Assembly: GCF_030506255.1 (NCBI RefSeq)
Contig: NZ_CP113431.1
Span: 930,001 to 994,000 of the forward strand
DNA length: 64,000 nucleotides
Reading direction: 5' to 3'
DNA from: Nocardioides sp. Arc9.136
GTDB lineage: Bacteria; Actinomycetota; Actinomycetes; Propionibacteriales; Nocardioidaceae
Below the pieces are notes generated by a model that saw nothing but the letters and a program-made list of their open reading frames with translations, did not search any database and had not been told where the DNA came from. The translations under genes were made by a program, and so were the position numbers. Below are positions 42,701-52,276 of the stretch, in pieces. The first letter of the stretch is position 1. Each line of letters opens with the position of its first letter.

Positions 42701-43396
42701 GTGAAGCAAGCCCGTCCCCTCCTCGGCCTCGCCGCCGCCTCGACCCTGCTCGCCTCCGGCCTGCTCAGCGGGTGCGGGGTGGCGGGGACCGGGTTCTCCC
42801 CGGGCGTCGCCGCCTCGGTCGGGGACACCGACATCACGGTCGACCGGGTGGACGGGCTGGCGGCGTCGTACTGCGACGCGATCACGCCGCAGCTCGAGGG
42901 GCAGGTGCTGCCGAACAGCTACCTGACCAGCGGCGTCGCCGGGCAGCTGACGCTCGCGGCGGCCGCCGAGCAGCTGGCCGAGGAGAACGGCGTCGAGCCC
43001 GGTGCGGAGTACTCCGGGCAGGTCGCCCAGCTCGAGTCCGCCGTCGCCGACCTCCCCGAGGACCAGCAGGAGGCGGTCGTCGAGGTCGAGTCGGCCGGCA
43101 GCCTGGTCAGCGACCTCGTCATCGGGGTCGGCCGCCGGCTGGCCGAGGACCAGGGCCTGGCCGACGCCTCCGAGGAGCAGGTCGCCCAGCTCGGCAACGA
43201 GGCCCTCGCCGCCTGGATCGACGACCACGACGTGGAGGTCAACCCGCGCTACGGCGTGACGCTCGAGGGCGGGCAGCCGGTGGACACCGACACCTCGACC
43301 TCGGTCGCGGTCGGGGACGTCGCCACCGCCGCGATGGCCGAGTCGCCCGACGCGGAGTACGCCGCCACGCTGCCCGAGTCGCAGCGCTGCGGCTGA
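42701..43396 (+). CDS. Secreted lipoprotein, SurA-N-like
   Basis: A 231-residue lipoprotein. The signal peptide ends in a lipobox, LLSGC at about residues 22-26. The mature part, mostly helical, resembles the N-terminal chaperone region of SurA-type foldases (VAASVGDTDITVDRVDGL) without a PPIase domain. GTG 42701 follows AGGAG. The mfd, lipoprotein, mazG, eno neighbourhood is similar to mycobacteria, where a lipoprotein gene also lies here. A role in folding exported proteins is inferred only. Confidence 0.82.
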   Translation: MKQARPLLGLAAASTLLASGLLSGCGVAGTGFSPGVAASVGDTDITVDRVDGLAASYCDAITPQLEGQVLPNSYLTSGVAGQLTLAAAAEQLAEENGVEPGAEYSGQVAQLESAVADLPEDQQEAVVEVESAGSLVSDLVIGVGRRLAEDQGLADASEEQVAQLGNEALAAWIDDHDVEVNPRYGVTLEGGQPVDTDTSTSVAVGDVATAAMAESPDAEYAATLPESQRCG

Positions 43397-43400
43397 CCGC

Positions 43401-45402
<2,002 letters not shown>

Positions 45403-45422
45403 TCGTCGGGCAGGCTTGGCCC

Positions 45423-46013
45423 ATGGCCGACGACCGACGCGACCCCCGTGGGGCACGACGCCCGCGGGGGCGCACCGGGCCTGGCCGGCCGAGCGCCGGT
45501 GCTGCTGCCGGAGCGGCGCGCGGCACCCGGCCCGGCCGCCCGGACGACGCACCCGCGCGGCGCCGCCCCCGGCTCACCGGCCGGGCGGCGGTGCTCGTGC
45601 TGGTGCTCGCCGTGCTGGCGGTCTCCTACGCCTCCTCGATGCGGGCCTTCCTGCACCAGCGGGGCGAGATCGCCGAGCTCAAGGCGCAGATCGCCGAGCG
45701 CAAGGCCGCGATCGACGACCTGGAGCGGGAGAAGAAGCGCTGGCAGGACCCGGCGTTCGTGCAGTCCCGGGCTCGGGCCGAGCTCGGCTACGTGCTGCCC
45801 GGTGAGACGCCGTTCGTCGTGCTCCAGGACGACGAGCCGCTGACGACCGGAGCTCGCCTCAGCGACCCCGACGACCTGCCGGAGCAGGCCCCCGAGGCGT
45901 GGTGGGTCGGCGCCTGGGAGTCGGTCGAGCTGGCCGGCCACCCACCCAAGGACGGCGCACCCCCGGCCGCCGAGATCGACGGCAGCGCCGAAGAGAACGA
46001 GGAGACCGAGTGA
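45423..46013 (+). CDS. FtsB/DivIC-type septum formation protein
   Basis: Bitopic division protein expected to join the FtsQ-FtsL complex. It has a long basic, Pro/Arg-rich cytoplasmic region (1-50), one membrane helix (about 53-72, AVLVLVLAVLAVSYASS) and a periplasmic coiled coil (HQRGEIAELKAQIAERKAAI). The DivIC signature W-Q-D-P-A-F-V near residue 107 is followed by ARAELGYVLPGE. The acidic C-terminal tail is poorly conserved. The stop overlaps the DUF501 start by 4 nt. Confidence 0.9.
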   Translation: MADDRRDPRGARRPRGRTGPGRPSAGAAAGAARGTRPGRPDDAPARRRPRLTGRAAVLVLVLAVLAVSYASSMRAFLHQRGEIAELKAQIAERKAAIDDLEREKKRWQDPAFVQSRARAELGYVLPGETPFVVLQDDEPLTTGARLSDPDDLPEQAPEAWWVGAWESVELAGHPPKDGAPPAAEIDGSAEENEETE

Positions 46014-46525
46014 TCGAGCCCCGCGACGAGGCGGCCATCGCCTCGCAGCTGGGACGTGAGCCGCGAGCCATCCACGAGGTCGGGCACCGCTGCCCCTGCG
46101 GCAACCCCGACGTCGTGACCACCGAGCCGCGGCTGCCGAACGGGACCCCGTTCCCGACGACGTTCTACCTGACCTGCCCGCGCGCGGCCTCCCGCATCGG
46201 CACCCTGGAGGGCTCGGGGCTGATGAAGGAGATGCAGGAGCGGCTGGCCGAGGACCCCGCGCTCGCCGAGCAGTACGCCGCGGCGCACGAGCGCTACCTC
46301 GAGGCCCGCGACGCGATCGGCCGGGAGGCCGGGCTCGACGTGCCGGAGATCGCGGGCATCTCGGCCGGCGGCATGCCCGACCGGGTCAAGTGCCTGCACG
46401 TGCTCGCGGGCCAGTCGCTGGCCCAGGGACGCGGGGTGAACCCGCTCGGCGACGAGGTCCTCGACCTGCTCGGCGAGTGGTGGGCGGCCGGCCCGTGCGT
46501 GACGCCCGAGGCCCCGTCGGCGTGA
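46010..46525 (+). CDS. DUF501 family protein
   Basis: A conserved actinobacterial protein of unknown function, nearly always between divIC and ppx. The 171 residues show HRCPCGNPDVV, PFPTTFYLTCPRA, GISAGGMPDRVKCLHVLAGQSLAQG, and NPLGDEVLDLL, typical of the family. Cys residues in CPCG and near HRCP suggest a metal or redox site. GTG 46010 and the next gene both use GTGA overlaps, giving tight coupling. Confidence 0.9.
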   Translation: MIEPRDEAAIASQLGREPRAIHEVGHRCPCGNPDVVTTEPRLPNGTPFPTTFYLTCPRAASRIGTLEGSGLMKEMQERLAEDPALAEQYAAAHERYLEARDAIGREAGLDVPEIAGISAGGMPDRVKCLHVLAGQSLAQGRGVNPLGDEVLDLLGEWWAAGPCVTPEAPSA

Positions 46526-47421
46526 TCGCCGCGGTCGACTGCGGGACCAACTCGATCCGCCTGCTCGTCTGCGAGACCCCCCACCGGCCGGTGGTCCGCG
46601 AGATGCGCGTGGTCCGGCTCGGGGAGGGCATCGACGCGACGGGTCGGATGTCGGAGGCCGCGCTGGCGCGGACCTTCGCGGCGCTCGACGAGTACGCCGC
46701 GCTGGTCCGCGAGCACGGCGCGGCCCGGGTCCGGCTCTGCGCGACCTCGGCGACGCGGGACGCGGCGAACGCCGAGGTGTTCGCCGCCGGCGTCCGCGAG
46801 CGCCTGGGGATCGACCCCGACGTGGTGACCGGCGAGGAGGAGGCCGCACTGTCGTTCGCCGGCGCCGCCCGCGGGCTGCGCGAGGAGCCGGCCTGGCCGG
46901 TCCTCGTGGTCGACCTCGGCGGCGGCTCCACCGAGCTGGTCCTCGGTGGCCCCGACGGGCCGCCGGAGGGGCACTCGATGGACGTCGGCTCGGTGCGCCT
47001 GCACGAGCGGCACGCATTCTCCGACCCGCCGACGGCGGCGGAGGTCGACGCCTGCGCCCGCGACGTCGACGCCGCGCTCGACGCCTGCCCGGTCGACCCG
47101 GCCCGGGCCGCGACGGTCGTCGGGGTCGCCGGCACGATCACGACGGTCGCGGCGGCGGCGCTGGACCTCACGGCGTACGACGCCGGCGCGATCGACCAGC
47201 AGGTGCTGGACGTCGCGGACGTGCACGCCGCCGTCGACCGGCTCGTCGCGATGACCGTCGAGCAGCGGCGCGCCCTGCCGTTCATGCACCCCGGCCGGGC
47301 CGACGTGGTCGGCGCGGGGGCGATCGTCCTGCGGCAGGTGCTGCGCCGCTCCGGCGTCGGCCGGCTGGTGGTCTCGGAGTCCGACATCCTCGACGGCATC
47401 GCCTGGTCGCTGGTCGACTGA
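46522..47421 (+). CDS. Ppx/GppA family phosphatase (exopolyphosphatase-like)
   Basis: An ASKHA-fold phosphatase of polyphosphate or (p)ppGpp. Signatures are AAVDCGTNSIRLLV, ATSATRDAANAEVF, GEEEAALSF, VLVVDLGGGSTEL and VGVAGTITTVAA. At 299 residues it is the short form that lacks the C-terminal HD domain, as in the mycobacterial proteins. GTG 46522 overlaps the DUF501 stop. Confidence 0.93.
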   Translation: MIAAVDCGTNSIRLLVCETPHRPVVREMRVVRLGEGIDATGRMSEAALARTFAALDEYAALVREHGAARVRLCATSATRDAANAEVFAAGVRERLGIDPDVVTGEEEAALSFAGAARGLREEPAWPVLVVDLGGGSTELVLGGPDGPPEGHSMDVGSVRLHERHAFSDPPTAAEVDACARDVDAALDACPVDPARAATVVGVAGTITTVAAAALDLTAYDAGAIDQQVLDVADVHAAVDRLVAMTVEQRRALPFMHPGRADVVGAGAIVLRQVLRRSGVGRLVVSESDILDGIAWSLVD

Positions 47422-47443
47422 GCGCCGCAACCGGGCCGTGACC

Positions 47444-47467
47444 GTTTGCGGCTCGCGCCTCGGGCAA
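47444..47467 (+). promoter_or_regulatory. Possible SigB/SigF-type stress promoter
   Basis: GTTT (47444-47447), a 14-bp spacer and GGGCAA (47462-47467) match the GTTT-N14-16-GGGTAT pattern of actinobacterial general-stress sigma factors, with two mismatches in the -10 part. It lies 12 nt before the ATG of a membrane-protein cluster of stress type. Confidence 0.4.
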
Positions 47468-47478
47468 CCGGGTCAGGC

Positions 47479-47919
47479 ATGAGCCACTCGACGACGGCGC
47501 ACGGCAGCCACGCCGGCCCTCCCCGGGACGAGCCGGGGGACGACACCACGGTCGGCGCGCTGGTGCACCGGCTGAGCGAGCAGGTCCCCGACCTGATCCG
47601 CAGCGAGATGCGGCTGGCCCAGGCCGAGCTCGCCGAGAAGGGCAAGAAGGCCGGTCTCGGCGTGGGCCTCTTCAGCGTGGCCGGGCTGCTCGGGTTCCTC
47701 GGCCTCGCGACGCTCGTCGCGACCGCCGTCCTGGCGCTCGACCTCGTGCTGCCCGCCTGGGCCGCCGCGCTGATCGTGGCCGCGGTCCTGCTGGTCTGCG
47801 CGGGCATCGCCGCGCTGGTCGGCAAGAAGGAGGTCCAGCAGGCGACCCCGGCGGCTCCCGAGCGAGCGGTCGCGGGCGTCAAGCAGGACGTCGCGACGGT
47901 GAAGGGAGCCCGGTCATGA
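47479..47919 (+). CDS. Holin-like DUF1469 membrane protein
   Basis: A 146-residue member of the phage-holin superfamily III/DUF1469 group found in many chromosomes, not a true phage gene. The cytoplasmic amphipathic region LVHRLSEQVPDLIRSEMRLAQAEL precedes two membrane helices (about 62-86 and 92-114), then a charged tail. These proteins are commonly encoded with DUF3618 and YtxH-like proteins, as here, in stress or envelope clusters. The stop overlaps the next ATG (ATGA). Confidence 0.88.
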   Translation: MSHSTTAHGSHAGPPRDEPGDDTTVGALVHRLSEQVPDLIRSEMRLAQAELAEKGKKAGLGVGLFSVAGLLGFLGLATLVATAVLALDLVLPAWAAALIVAAVLLVCAGIAALVGKKEVQQATPAAPERAVAGVKQDVATVKGARS

Positions 47920-48137
47920 GCCAGACGCCGGAGGAGATCGAGGCCGACATCGCGCGCCAGCGCGCGGAGCTGGCCGGGACCGTCACCGAGCTGCAGGCCA
48001 AGCTCGACGTCAAGACCCGGGCACGCCGCAAGGTCGACGAGCTCGGCGGCCCGCCGGTCGTCCTGGGCGCCGCCGGCGGCGTGGTCCTCCTCGTCGTCGT
48101 GCTCAAGGTGTGGCGCTCCCGGCGCTCCCGGCGCTGA
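47916..48137 (+). CDS. DUF3618 membrane protein
   Basis: A 73-residue protein with the DUF3618 pattern TPEEIEADIARQRAELAGTV, an amphipathic helix, and one C-terminal membrane helix (about 46-66) followed by a short basic tail. It is translationally coupled to the holin-like protein by an ATGA overlap. Function unknown; probably a partner in the same membrane assembly. Confidence 0.9.
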   Translation: MSQTPEEIEADIARQRAELAGTVTELQAKLDVKTRARRKVDELGGPPVVLGAAGGVVLLVVVLKVWRSRRSRR

Positions 48138-48195
48138 CCCCGGCCCACCGACCCGCAGACCTGTCCATCCACCGCACCACCCTCGAGGAGCAACC

Positions 48196-48450
48196 GTGAA
48201 GAAGCTCATCCTGCTGACCGGCATCGCCATCGGCTACGTCCTGGGCTCCAAGGCCGGGCGCGAGCGCTACGAGCAGATCCGCGCCGGCGCCAGCAAGGTC
48301 GCGGAGAACCCGACCGTGCAGACCGCCGCGGCCAAGGCGACCGAGCAGGCCGCCGCCGTGGCCGAGGCCGCCAAGGACAAGGCCACCGAGGCCGCCTCCA
48401 GCGTCGCCGACAAGGCCCGCCGCGAGACCTCGATCCAGCCCGCGCCCTGA
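48196..48450 (+). CDS. YtxH-like small protein
   Basis: An 84-residue protein with one N-terminal membrane helix containing the family-like [17 protein letters not shown], followed by a long Ala/Lys/Glu-rich helix ([20 protein letters not shown]). GTG 48196 has GAGGAG upstream. It follows the holin-like and DUF3618 genes and is likely part of the same stress-related unit. Confidence 0.85.
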   Translation: MKKLILLTGIAIGYVLGSKAGRERYEQIRAGASKVAENPTVQTAAAKATEQAAAVAEAAKDKATEAASSVADKARRETSIQPAP

Positions 48451-48509
48451 CCGAGGACACCGGCAGCCTCCTCCCGCACCCGGCGACCGGGCGGCTGTTC
48501 GCCTCGCCC

Positions 48510-49301
48510 GTGCCGCCCGGCACGGGCTGGCCGGGGGACCCGGCCGACGCGGCCACCCCGGTGGCCACCACGCCGGCACAGGTACGCCGCACCGCCCGCG
48601 ACGCCGGCCTCCACGAGCTGGGGGCCGGCGTCAGCGTGTGCCGGGCCTGCCCCCGGCTCGTCCGGTGGCGCGAGGACGTCGCGCACACGAAGCGGGCGTC
48701 GTTCGCCGGCGAGCCCTACTGGGGCCGCCCGATCCCCGGCTTCGGCGCCGGGCACCCGCGCATCCTGGTCGTCGGCCTGGCACCGGCCGCGAACGGCGCC
48801 AACCGGACCGGTCGGGTCTTCACCGGCGACCGCTCCGGGGACTGGCTGTTCGCGAGCCTGCACCGGGTGGGTCTCGCCAACCGGCCGACCAGCGTGCACG
48901 CGGCCGACGGGCTGGCGCTGGTCGACACCCGGCTGGTGGCCACCGTCCGGTGCGCACCGCCGCTGAACAAGCCGACCCCCGAGGAGCGCGACACCTGCGC
49001 CCCGTGGCTGGACCGCGAGGTGGCGCTGGTCGCCGACTCGGTCCGCGTTGTCGTCGCCCTCGGCTCCTTCGGCTGGGACGCCGCGCTGCGCACCTACCGT
49101 CGGGCGGGGCACGCCGTACCCGTCCCCAAGCCGCGGTTCGGGCACGGCGCGGAGGTCGAGCTTCCCGCGGAGGGTGGGGGAGTGACCCTGCTCGGCTGCT
49201 ACCACCCCAGCCAGCAGAACACCTTCACGGGCACCCTGACCGAGCCGATGCTGGACGAGGTGCTCGGCCGTGCGGCGGCCCTTGCGAGAATGCCCGGGTG
49301 A
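48510..49301 (+). CDS. Type 5 (UdgB-like) uracil-DNA glycosylase
   Basis: Iron-sulfur DNA glycosylase removing uracil and other deaminated bases. Four Cys ligands are visible: [16 protein letters not shown] and DTCAPW. The active-site loop is [24 protein letters not shown], lacking the polar residue of family 1 enzymes, and the second motif is [11 protein letters not shown] 48510 is the first standard start, but the in-frame sequence upstream from CTG 48447 ([15 protein letters not shown]) looks like genuine protein. A CTG start overlapping the previous TGA is therefore possible. Confidence 0.88.
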   Translation: MPPGTGWPGDPADAATPVATTPAQVRRTARDAGLHELGAGVSVCRACPRLVRWREDVAHTKRASFAGEPYWGRPIPGFGAGHPRILVVGLAPAANGANRTGRVFTGDRSGDWLFASLHRVGLANRPTSVHAADGLALVDTRLVATVRCAPPLNKPTPEERDTCAPWLDREVALVADSVRVVVALGSFGWDAALRTYRRAGHAVPVPKPRFGHGAEVELPAEGGGVTLLGCYHPSQQNTFTGTLTEPMLDEVLGRAAALARMPG

Positions 49302-49828
49302 CCACCCCCGCACCCCTGCACGCCATCACCGTCCTGGGCCACGACCGGCCCGGCATCATCGCCGAGGCCACCGGTCGGCTGGCCGACCTCGGGCTCAACC
49401 TCGAGGACTCCACGATGACCCTGCTGCGGGGTCACTTCGCGATGATGCTGCTGTGCGCGGGCCCGGCCGAGGTCGCCGCCATCGAGGCCGCGCTGCAGCC
49501 GCTGACCGCCGACGGCACCCTGACCGTCACCGTCCGCGACGTGCCGCAGGAGGACGCCGCCGGTCCGGCCGGCACCTCGTGGGTGCTCACCGTCCACGGC
49601 GGTGACCGGCCCGGCATCGTCTCGTCGGTCGTGGCGCGCGTCGCCGCGGTCGGCGGCAACATCACCGACCTCACCACCCGCCTGGCCGGCGACCTCTACC
49701 TGCTCGTCGCCGAGATCGACCTGCCCGCGGGTGCGGACGTGCCGGCCCTCGAGGCCGCCGTCGGCGCGGCCGCCGCCGAGCTCGGCGTCGGCGCGACCCT
49801 GCGTGCGGTGGAGGCAGACGACCTGTGA
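49298..49828 (+). CDS. Tandem-ACT domain protein (GcvR-like)
   Basis: A 176-residue protein with two ACT domains: [22 protein letters not shown] (about 9-80) and [26 protein letters not shown] (about 93-170). Such proteins bind amino acids and act as regulators; the layout is like GcvR of glycine cleavage control, although that assignment is not established in actinobacteria. It is coupled to the glycosylase and to peptide deformylase by GTGA overlaps. Confidence 0.88.
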   Translation: MTTPAPLHAITVLGHDRPGIIAEATGRLADLGLNLEDSTMTLLRGHFAMMLLCAGPAEVAAIEAALQPLTADGTLTVTVRDVPQEDAAGPAGTSWVLTVHGGDRPGIVSSVVARVAAVGGNITDLTTRLAGDLYLLVAEIDLPAGADVPALEAAVGAAAAELGVGATLRAVEADDL

Positions 49829-50382
49829 GCGTCAACGACACCGTCCTCGGCTGGTCGGAGCGGGAGCTCGGCGTCGAGGGGCGGGTGCTCGACGTCGTCC
49901 GCGCGCCGGACCCGGTGCTGTCGACCCGTGGGGCCGACGTCGACCCCACGGACGCCGCAACGGTCCGGCTCGCCGCCGACCTGGTCGCCACCATGCGGGT
50001 CAGCCCCGGCTGCGTCGGGCTCGCCGCCAACCAGGTCGGGGTGTCGGCGCGCGTCTTCTGCGTGGACGTCTCCGAGCACCCCAAGACCCGCGACCACCAC
50101 GGCACGTTCGTGCTGTGCAACGCCGAGGTCGTGGAGTCCAGCCGCAACGAGAAGGCCCGTGAGGGCTGCATGAGCGTCCCAGACCTCACCGGCGACGTGA
50201 AGCGCGCCTCCCGGGTCGTCGTCCGCGGGCAGCTCCCCGGCAGCGGCGAGGAGGTCACCGTGACCGCCAACGCCTTCGAGGCGCGGGCCCTGCAGCACGA
50301 GATCGACCACACCGACGGCTTCCTGTTCGTGGACCGGGTCGCCGGCGCGCACGCGATCCACCCGCGCAAGACTTACCTGTAG
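49825..50382 (+). CDS. def: Peptide deformylase
   Basis: Fe/Zn enzyme removing N-formyl from nascent proteins. The three conserved motifs are GLAANQVG, EGCMSVPD (Cys ligand) and QHEIDH (two His ligands and catalytic Glu). Length is 185 residues. GTG 49825 overlaps the ACT gene stop. The stop TAG is part of a small hairpin (50381-50395) that separates it from the tRNA immediately downstream. Confidence 0.95.
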   Translation: MSVNDTVLGWSERELGVEGRVLDVVRAPDPVLSTRGADVDPTDAATVRLAADLVATMRVSPGCVGLAANQVGVSARVFCVDVSEHPKTRDHHGTFVLCNAEVVESSRNEKAREGCMSVPDLTGDVKRASRVVVRGQLPGSGEEVTVTANAFEARALQHEIDHTDGFLFVDRVAGAHAIHPRKTYL

Positions 50383-50395
50383 CCACGCCGTGGCT
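50381..50395 (+). terminator. Small hairpin between def and tRNA
   Basis: AGCCACG and CGTGGCT (7 bp, 1-nt loop) overlap the def stop codon and end 4 nt before the tRNA. It may be a terminator or a processing signal. Confidence 0.35.
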
Positions 50396-50399
50396 GCGG

Positions 50400-50473
50400 G
50401 CCCCCGTGTCCCAACCGGCAGAGGAGACCGCCTTAAAAGCGGGTAGTTGCGGGTTCGAGTCCCGCCGGGGGCA
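50400..50473 (+). tRNA. tRNA-Leu-like (anticodon TAA), short class I form
   Basis: GCCCCCG (50400-50406) pairs perfectly with CGGGGGC (50466-50472). The T arm GCGGG-TTCGAGT-CCCGC is perfect. The anticodon loop CTTAAAA, closed by a CCGC/GCGG stem, gives TAA, which reads the leucine codon TTA. Normal bacterial tRNA-Leu has a long variable arm; this 74-nt molecule has a short variable region and a D arm hard to fold canonically. CCA is not encoded. Confidence 0.72.
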
Positions 50474-50491
50474 CCGTCGGGTCCGGCACGC

Positions 50492-50522
50492 TTGACTTCA
50501 GGTCGACCTGAAGCGGCAGGCT
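50492..50522 (+). promoter_or_regulatory. MerR-type promoter with perfect palindromic operator
   Basis: The -35 box TTGACT (50492-50497) and the -10-like CAGGCT (50517-50522) are 19 bp apart, the stretched spacing that MerR-family activators correct. A perfect 18-bp palindrome (50496-50513, CTTCAGGTC/GACCTGAAG) fills the spacer. The -10 box lies 7 nt from ATG 50530, giving a leaderless mRNA. Confidence 0.75.
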
Positions 50523-50529
50523 CCTCGAC

Positions 50530-51222
50530 ATGAGCGAGCACACGCACAGTCCCGAGCACACCCACCGGCACGGCTCTGATAACCACGACCCGAGCCGGCC
50601 GATCGACCCGGCCATGTGGACCGCCGGCTTCTGGGACGAGAGGTACGGCGCCACCGACGCGGTCTGGTCGGGCAACCCCAACCGGCGGCTGGTCGAGCAG
50701 GTCGCCGACCTCGCGCCGGGTCGCGCGGTCGACGTCGGGTGCGGCGAGGGTGCCGACGCCGTCTGGCTGGCCCAGCAGGGCTGGCAGGTCACCGGGGTCG
50801 ACGTCTCCCCGGTGGCGCTGCAGAAGGCGGCGGCCCACGCCGCCGCGGCCGGGGTGACGGTGGAGTGGGCGCTGGTCGACCTGGTCGCGGGGGAGGGGCT
50901 CCCGGCGACGTACGACCTGGTCTCGGCGCACTTCCTGCACCCGCCGGTCGAGCTGCGCGGCGACGTCCTGCGCCGGCTGGGCGCGGCGGTGACCGTCGGC
51001 GGCACGCTGCTGTACGTCGGTCACCACCCCCAGGACCTCGCTGCGCGCGACCAGCACGCGGCGATGCTGCCGCTGATGCCCACGCCGGAGGACGTCGTCG
51101 CCCACCTGGACCCCGCCACCTGGGACGTCCGGGTGGCCGAGGTGCAGGCGCGCCGGCAGCTGGTCGAGGGCCGCGAGGTCACCGTCCACGACTCCGTTGT
51201 CCGGGCCGTGCGGATCTCCTGA
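50530..51222 (+). CDS. Class I SAM-dependent methyltransferase with His-rich N-terminus
   Basis: A 230-residue methyltransferase. The first 25 residues are His-rich (HTHSPEHTHRHGSDNH), suggestive of metal binding. The SAM fold begins at about 62 with AVDVGCGEGADAVWLA and continues with VTGVDVSPVALQKA and LVSAHFLHPP. The opening PAMWTAGFWDERYG-VWSGNPNRRLVEQV is common in tellurite- or thiopurine-type methyltransferases. It sits behind a MerR-type operator, so induction by a metal, oxidant or drug is likely. The regulator itself is not in the window. Confidence 0.85.
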   Translation: MSEHTHSPEHTHRHGSDNHDPSRPIDPAMWTAGFWDERYGATDAVWSGNPNRRLVEQVADLAPGRAVDVGCGEGADAVWLAQQGWQVTGVDVSPVALQKAAAHAAAAGVTVEWALVDLVAGEGLPATYDLVSAHFLHPPVELRGDVLRRLGAAVTVGGTLLYVGHHPQDLAARDQHAAMLPLMPTPEDVVAHLDPATWDVRVAEVQARRQLVEGREVTVHDSVVRAVRIS

Positions 51223-51285
51223 GGGAAACGCGCCGGGACGGGAACGCGGGACGCTCGCCGGGCGTTGTACCTGCACAGGCCCCAC

Positions 51286-51326
51286 TAGGGTGGGCCCACC
51301 AGTTCCACGGCCTCCAAGGAGAGACC
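51286..51326 (+). promoter_or_regulatory. Promoter and leader of the Bax-inhibitor-1 family gene
   Basis: TAGGGT (51286-51291) is the likely -10 box. AAGGAGAG is the ribosome-binding site before ATG 51327. Confidence 0.5.
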
Positions 51327-52190
51327 ATGCAGAGCAACAACCCGGTGTTCCGTCGCTCGGAGGAGTTCAACCGCGGCGGCGCGAACACCTACGGCAACCA
51401 GACGTACGCCGGAGGAGCCTCCTACCCCGGCGGCTCCGACCCGTCCCAGTGGGGCGTGGGCACCCCGGGTGCCCCCACCACCCCGCAGGCCACCGGCGGC
51501 CCGATGACGATCGACTCGACGGTGCAGAAGACCGCGATCACGCTCGGCACCGTCATCGTGTTCGCGTTCCTGACCTGGGTCCTGACCCCGGCCATCGACA
51601 CCGCGACCACCGCCGAGGACCTCAGCGGCCTCTACGCCGCCGTGACGATCGGTGCCCTCGGCGCCTTCCTCCTCTCGATGGTGAACTCCTTCAAGCGCGT
51701 GATCAGCCCGGCCCTGGTGCTGGCGTTCGCGGCGCTCGAGGGCGTGGCCCTCGGCGGCCTGAGCAAGGTGTTTGACGCCCAGTTCGGCGGCGGCATCGTG
51801 ACCCAGGCGGTCATCGGCACCTTCGCGGCGTTCGCGGGCACGCTCGCGGCGTACAAGTTCTTCAACATCCAGGTCGGGCAGAAGTTCCGCACCTTCGTCG
51901 TCGCCGCCGTCTTCGGCATGGTGGCGCTGAGCCTGCTCGAGCTCGTGCTCGGGTTCTTCGGCCCCTCGCTGGGCCTCTACGGCTTCGGCGGCGTGGGCCT
52001 GCTGTTCTCGCTGGCCGGCCTGGTGCTCGGTGTCTTCATGCTGATCCTCGACTTCGACTTCGTCGAGCAGGGTGTCGCCAACCGCGTCCCCGAGCGTGAG
52101 TCGTGGCGCGCGGCGTTCGCGATGACGGTCAGCCTCGTCTGGATCTACACCAACCTGCTGCGCCTCCTGGCGATCTTCAGCCAGGACTGA
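51327..52190 (+). CDS. Bax inhibitor-1/YccA family membrane protein
   Basis: A 287-residue protein with a Gly/Asn/Tyr-rich N-terminal tail (1-60) and seven membrane helices (about 68-285) typical of actinobacterial BI-1/YccA-like (DUF4870-unrelated) proteins. Conserved parts include MVNSFKRVISPALVLAFAALEGVALG and LDFDFVEQGV, the latter with acidic residues that in BI-1 homologues form the pH-sensing di-aspartate. A role in membrane or calcium homeostasis is inferred from the family. Confidence 0.9.
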   Translation: MQSNNPVFRRSEEFNRGGANTYGNQTYAGGASYPGGSDPSQWGVGTPGAPTTPQATGGPMTIDSTVQKTAITLGTVIVFAFLTWVLTPAIDTATTAEDLSGLYAAVTIGALGAFLLSMVNSFKRVISPALVLAFAALEGVALGGLSKVFDAQFGGGIVTQAVIGTFAAFAGTLAAYKFFNIQVGQKFRTFVVAAVFGMVALSLLELVLGFFGPSLGLYGFGGVGLLFSLAGLVLGVFMLILDFDFVEQGVANRVPERESWRAAFAMTVSLVWIYTNLLRLLAIFSQD

Positions 52191-52227
52191 CCCCCAGGTT
52201 CCGACCCCCGCAACGGTCGGCGCGGTA

Positions 52228-52263
52228 CACGACGGCCCCGGACCTCGGTCCGGGGCCGTCGTG
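52228..52263. terminator. Bidirectional hairpin terminator
   Basis: Perfect 17-bp arms (52228-52244 and 52247-52263) with a 2-nt loop lie between the convergent BI-1 gene (ends 52190) and SGNH hydrolase gene (stop at 52277). Confidence 0.88.
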
Positions 52264-52276
52264 CGTCCGGACCCGC

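Noticed and set aside
37237..42885. A 1882-codon minus-strand frame and other giant antisense frames (for example 1895-4939, 59837-62149)
   Set aside because: Antisense shadows of genuine genes in GC-rich DNA. The plus-strand proteins (mfd, cysQ and others) are unmistakable.
47479..47919. Prophage remnant because of the holin-like protein
   Set aside because: DUF1469 proteins are ordinary chromosomal proteins. No integrase, capsid or lysin gene is nearby and gene order is housekeeping.
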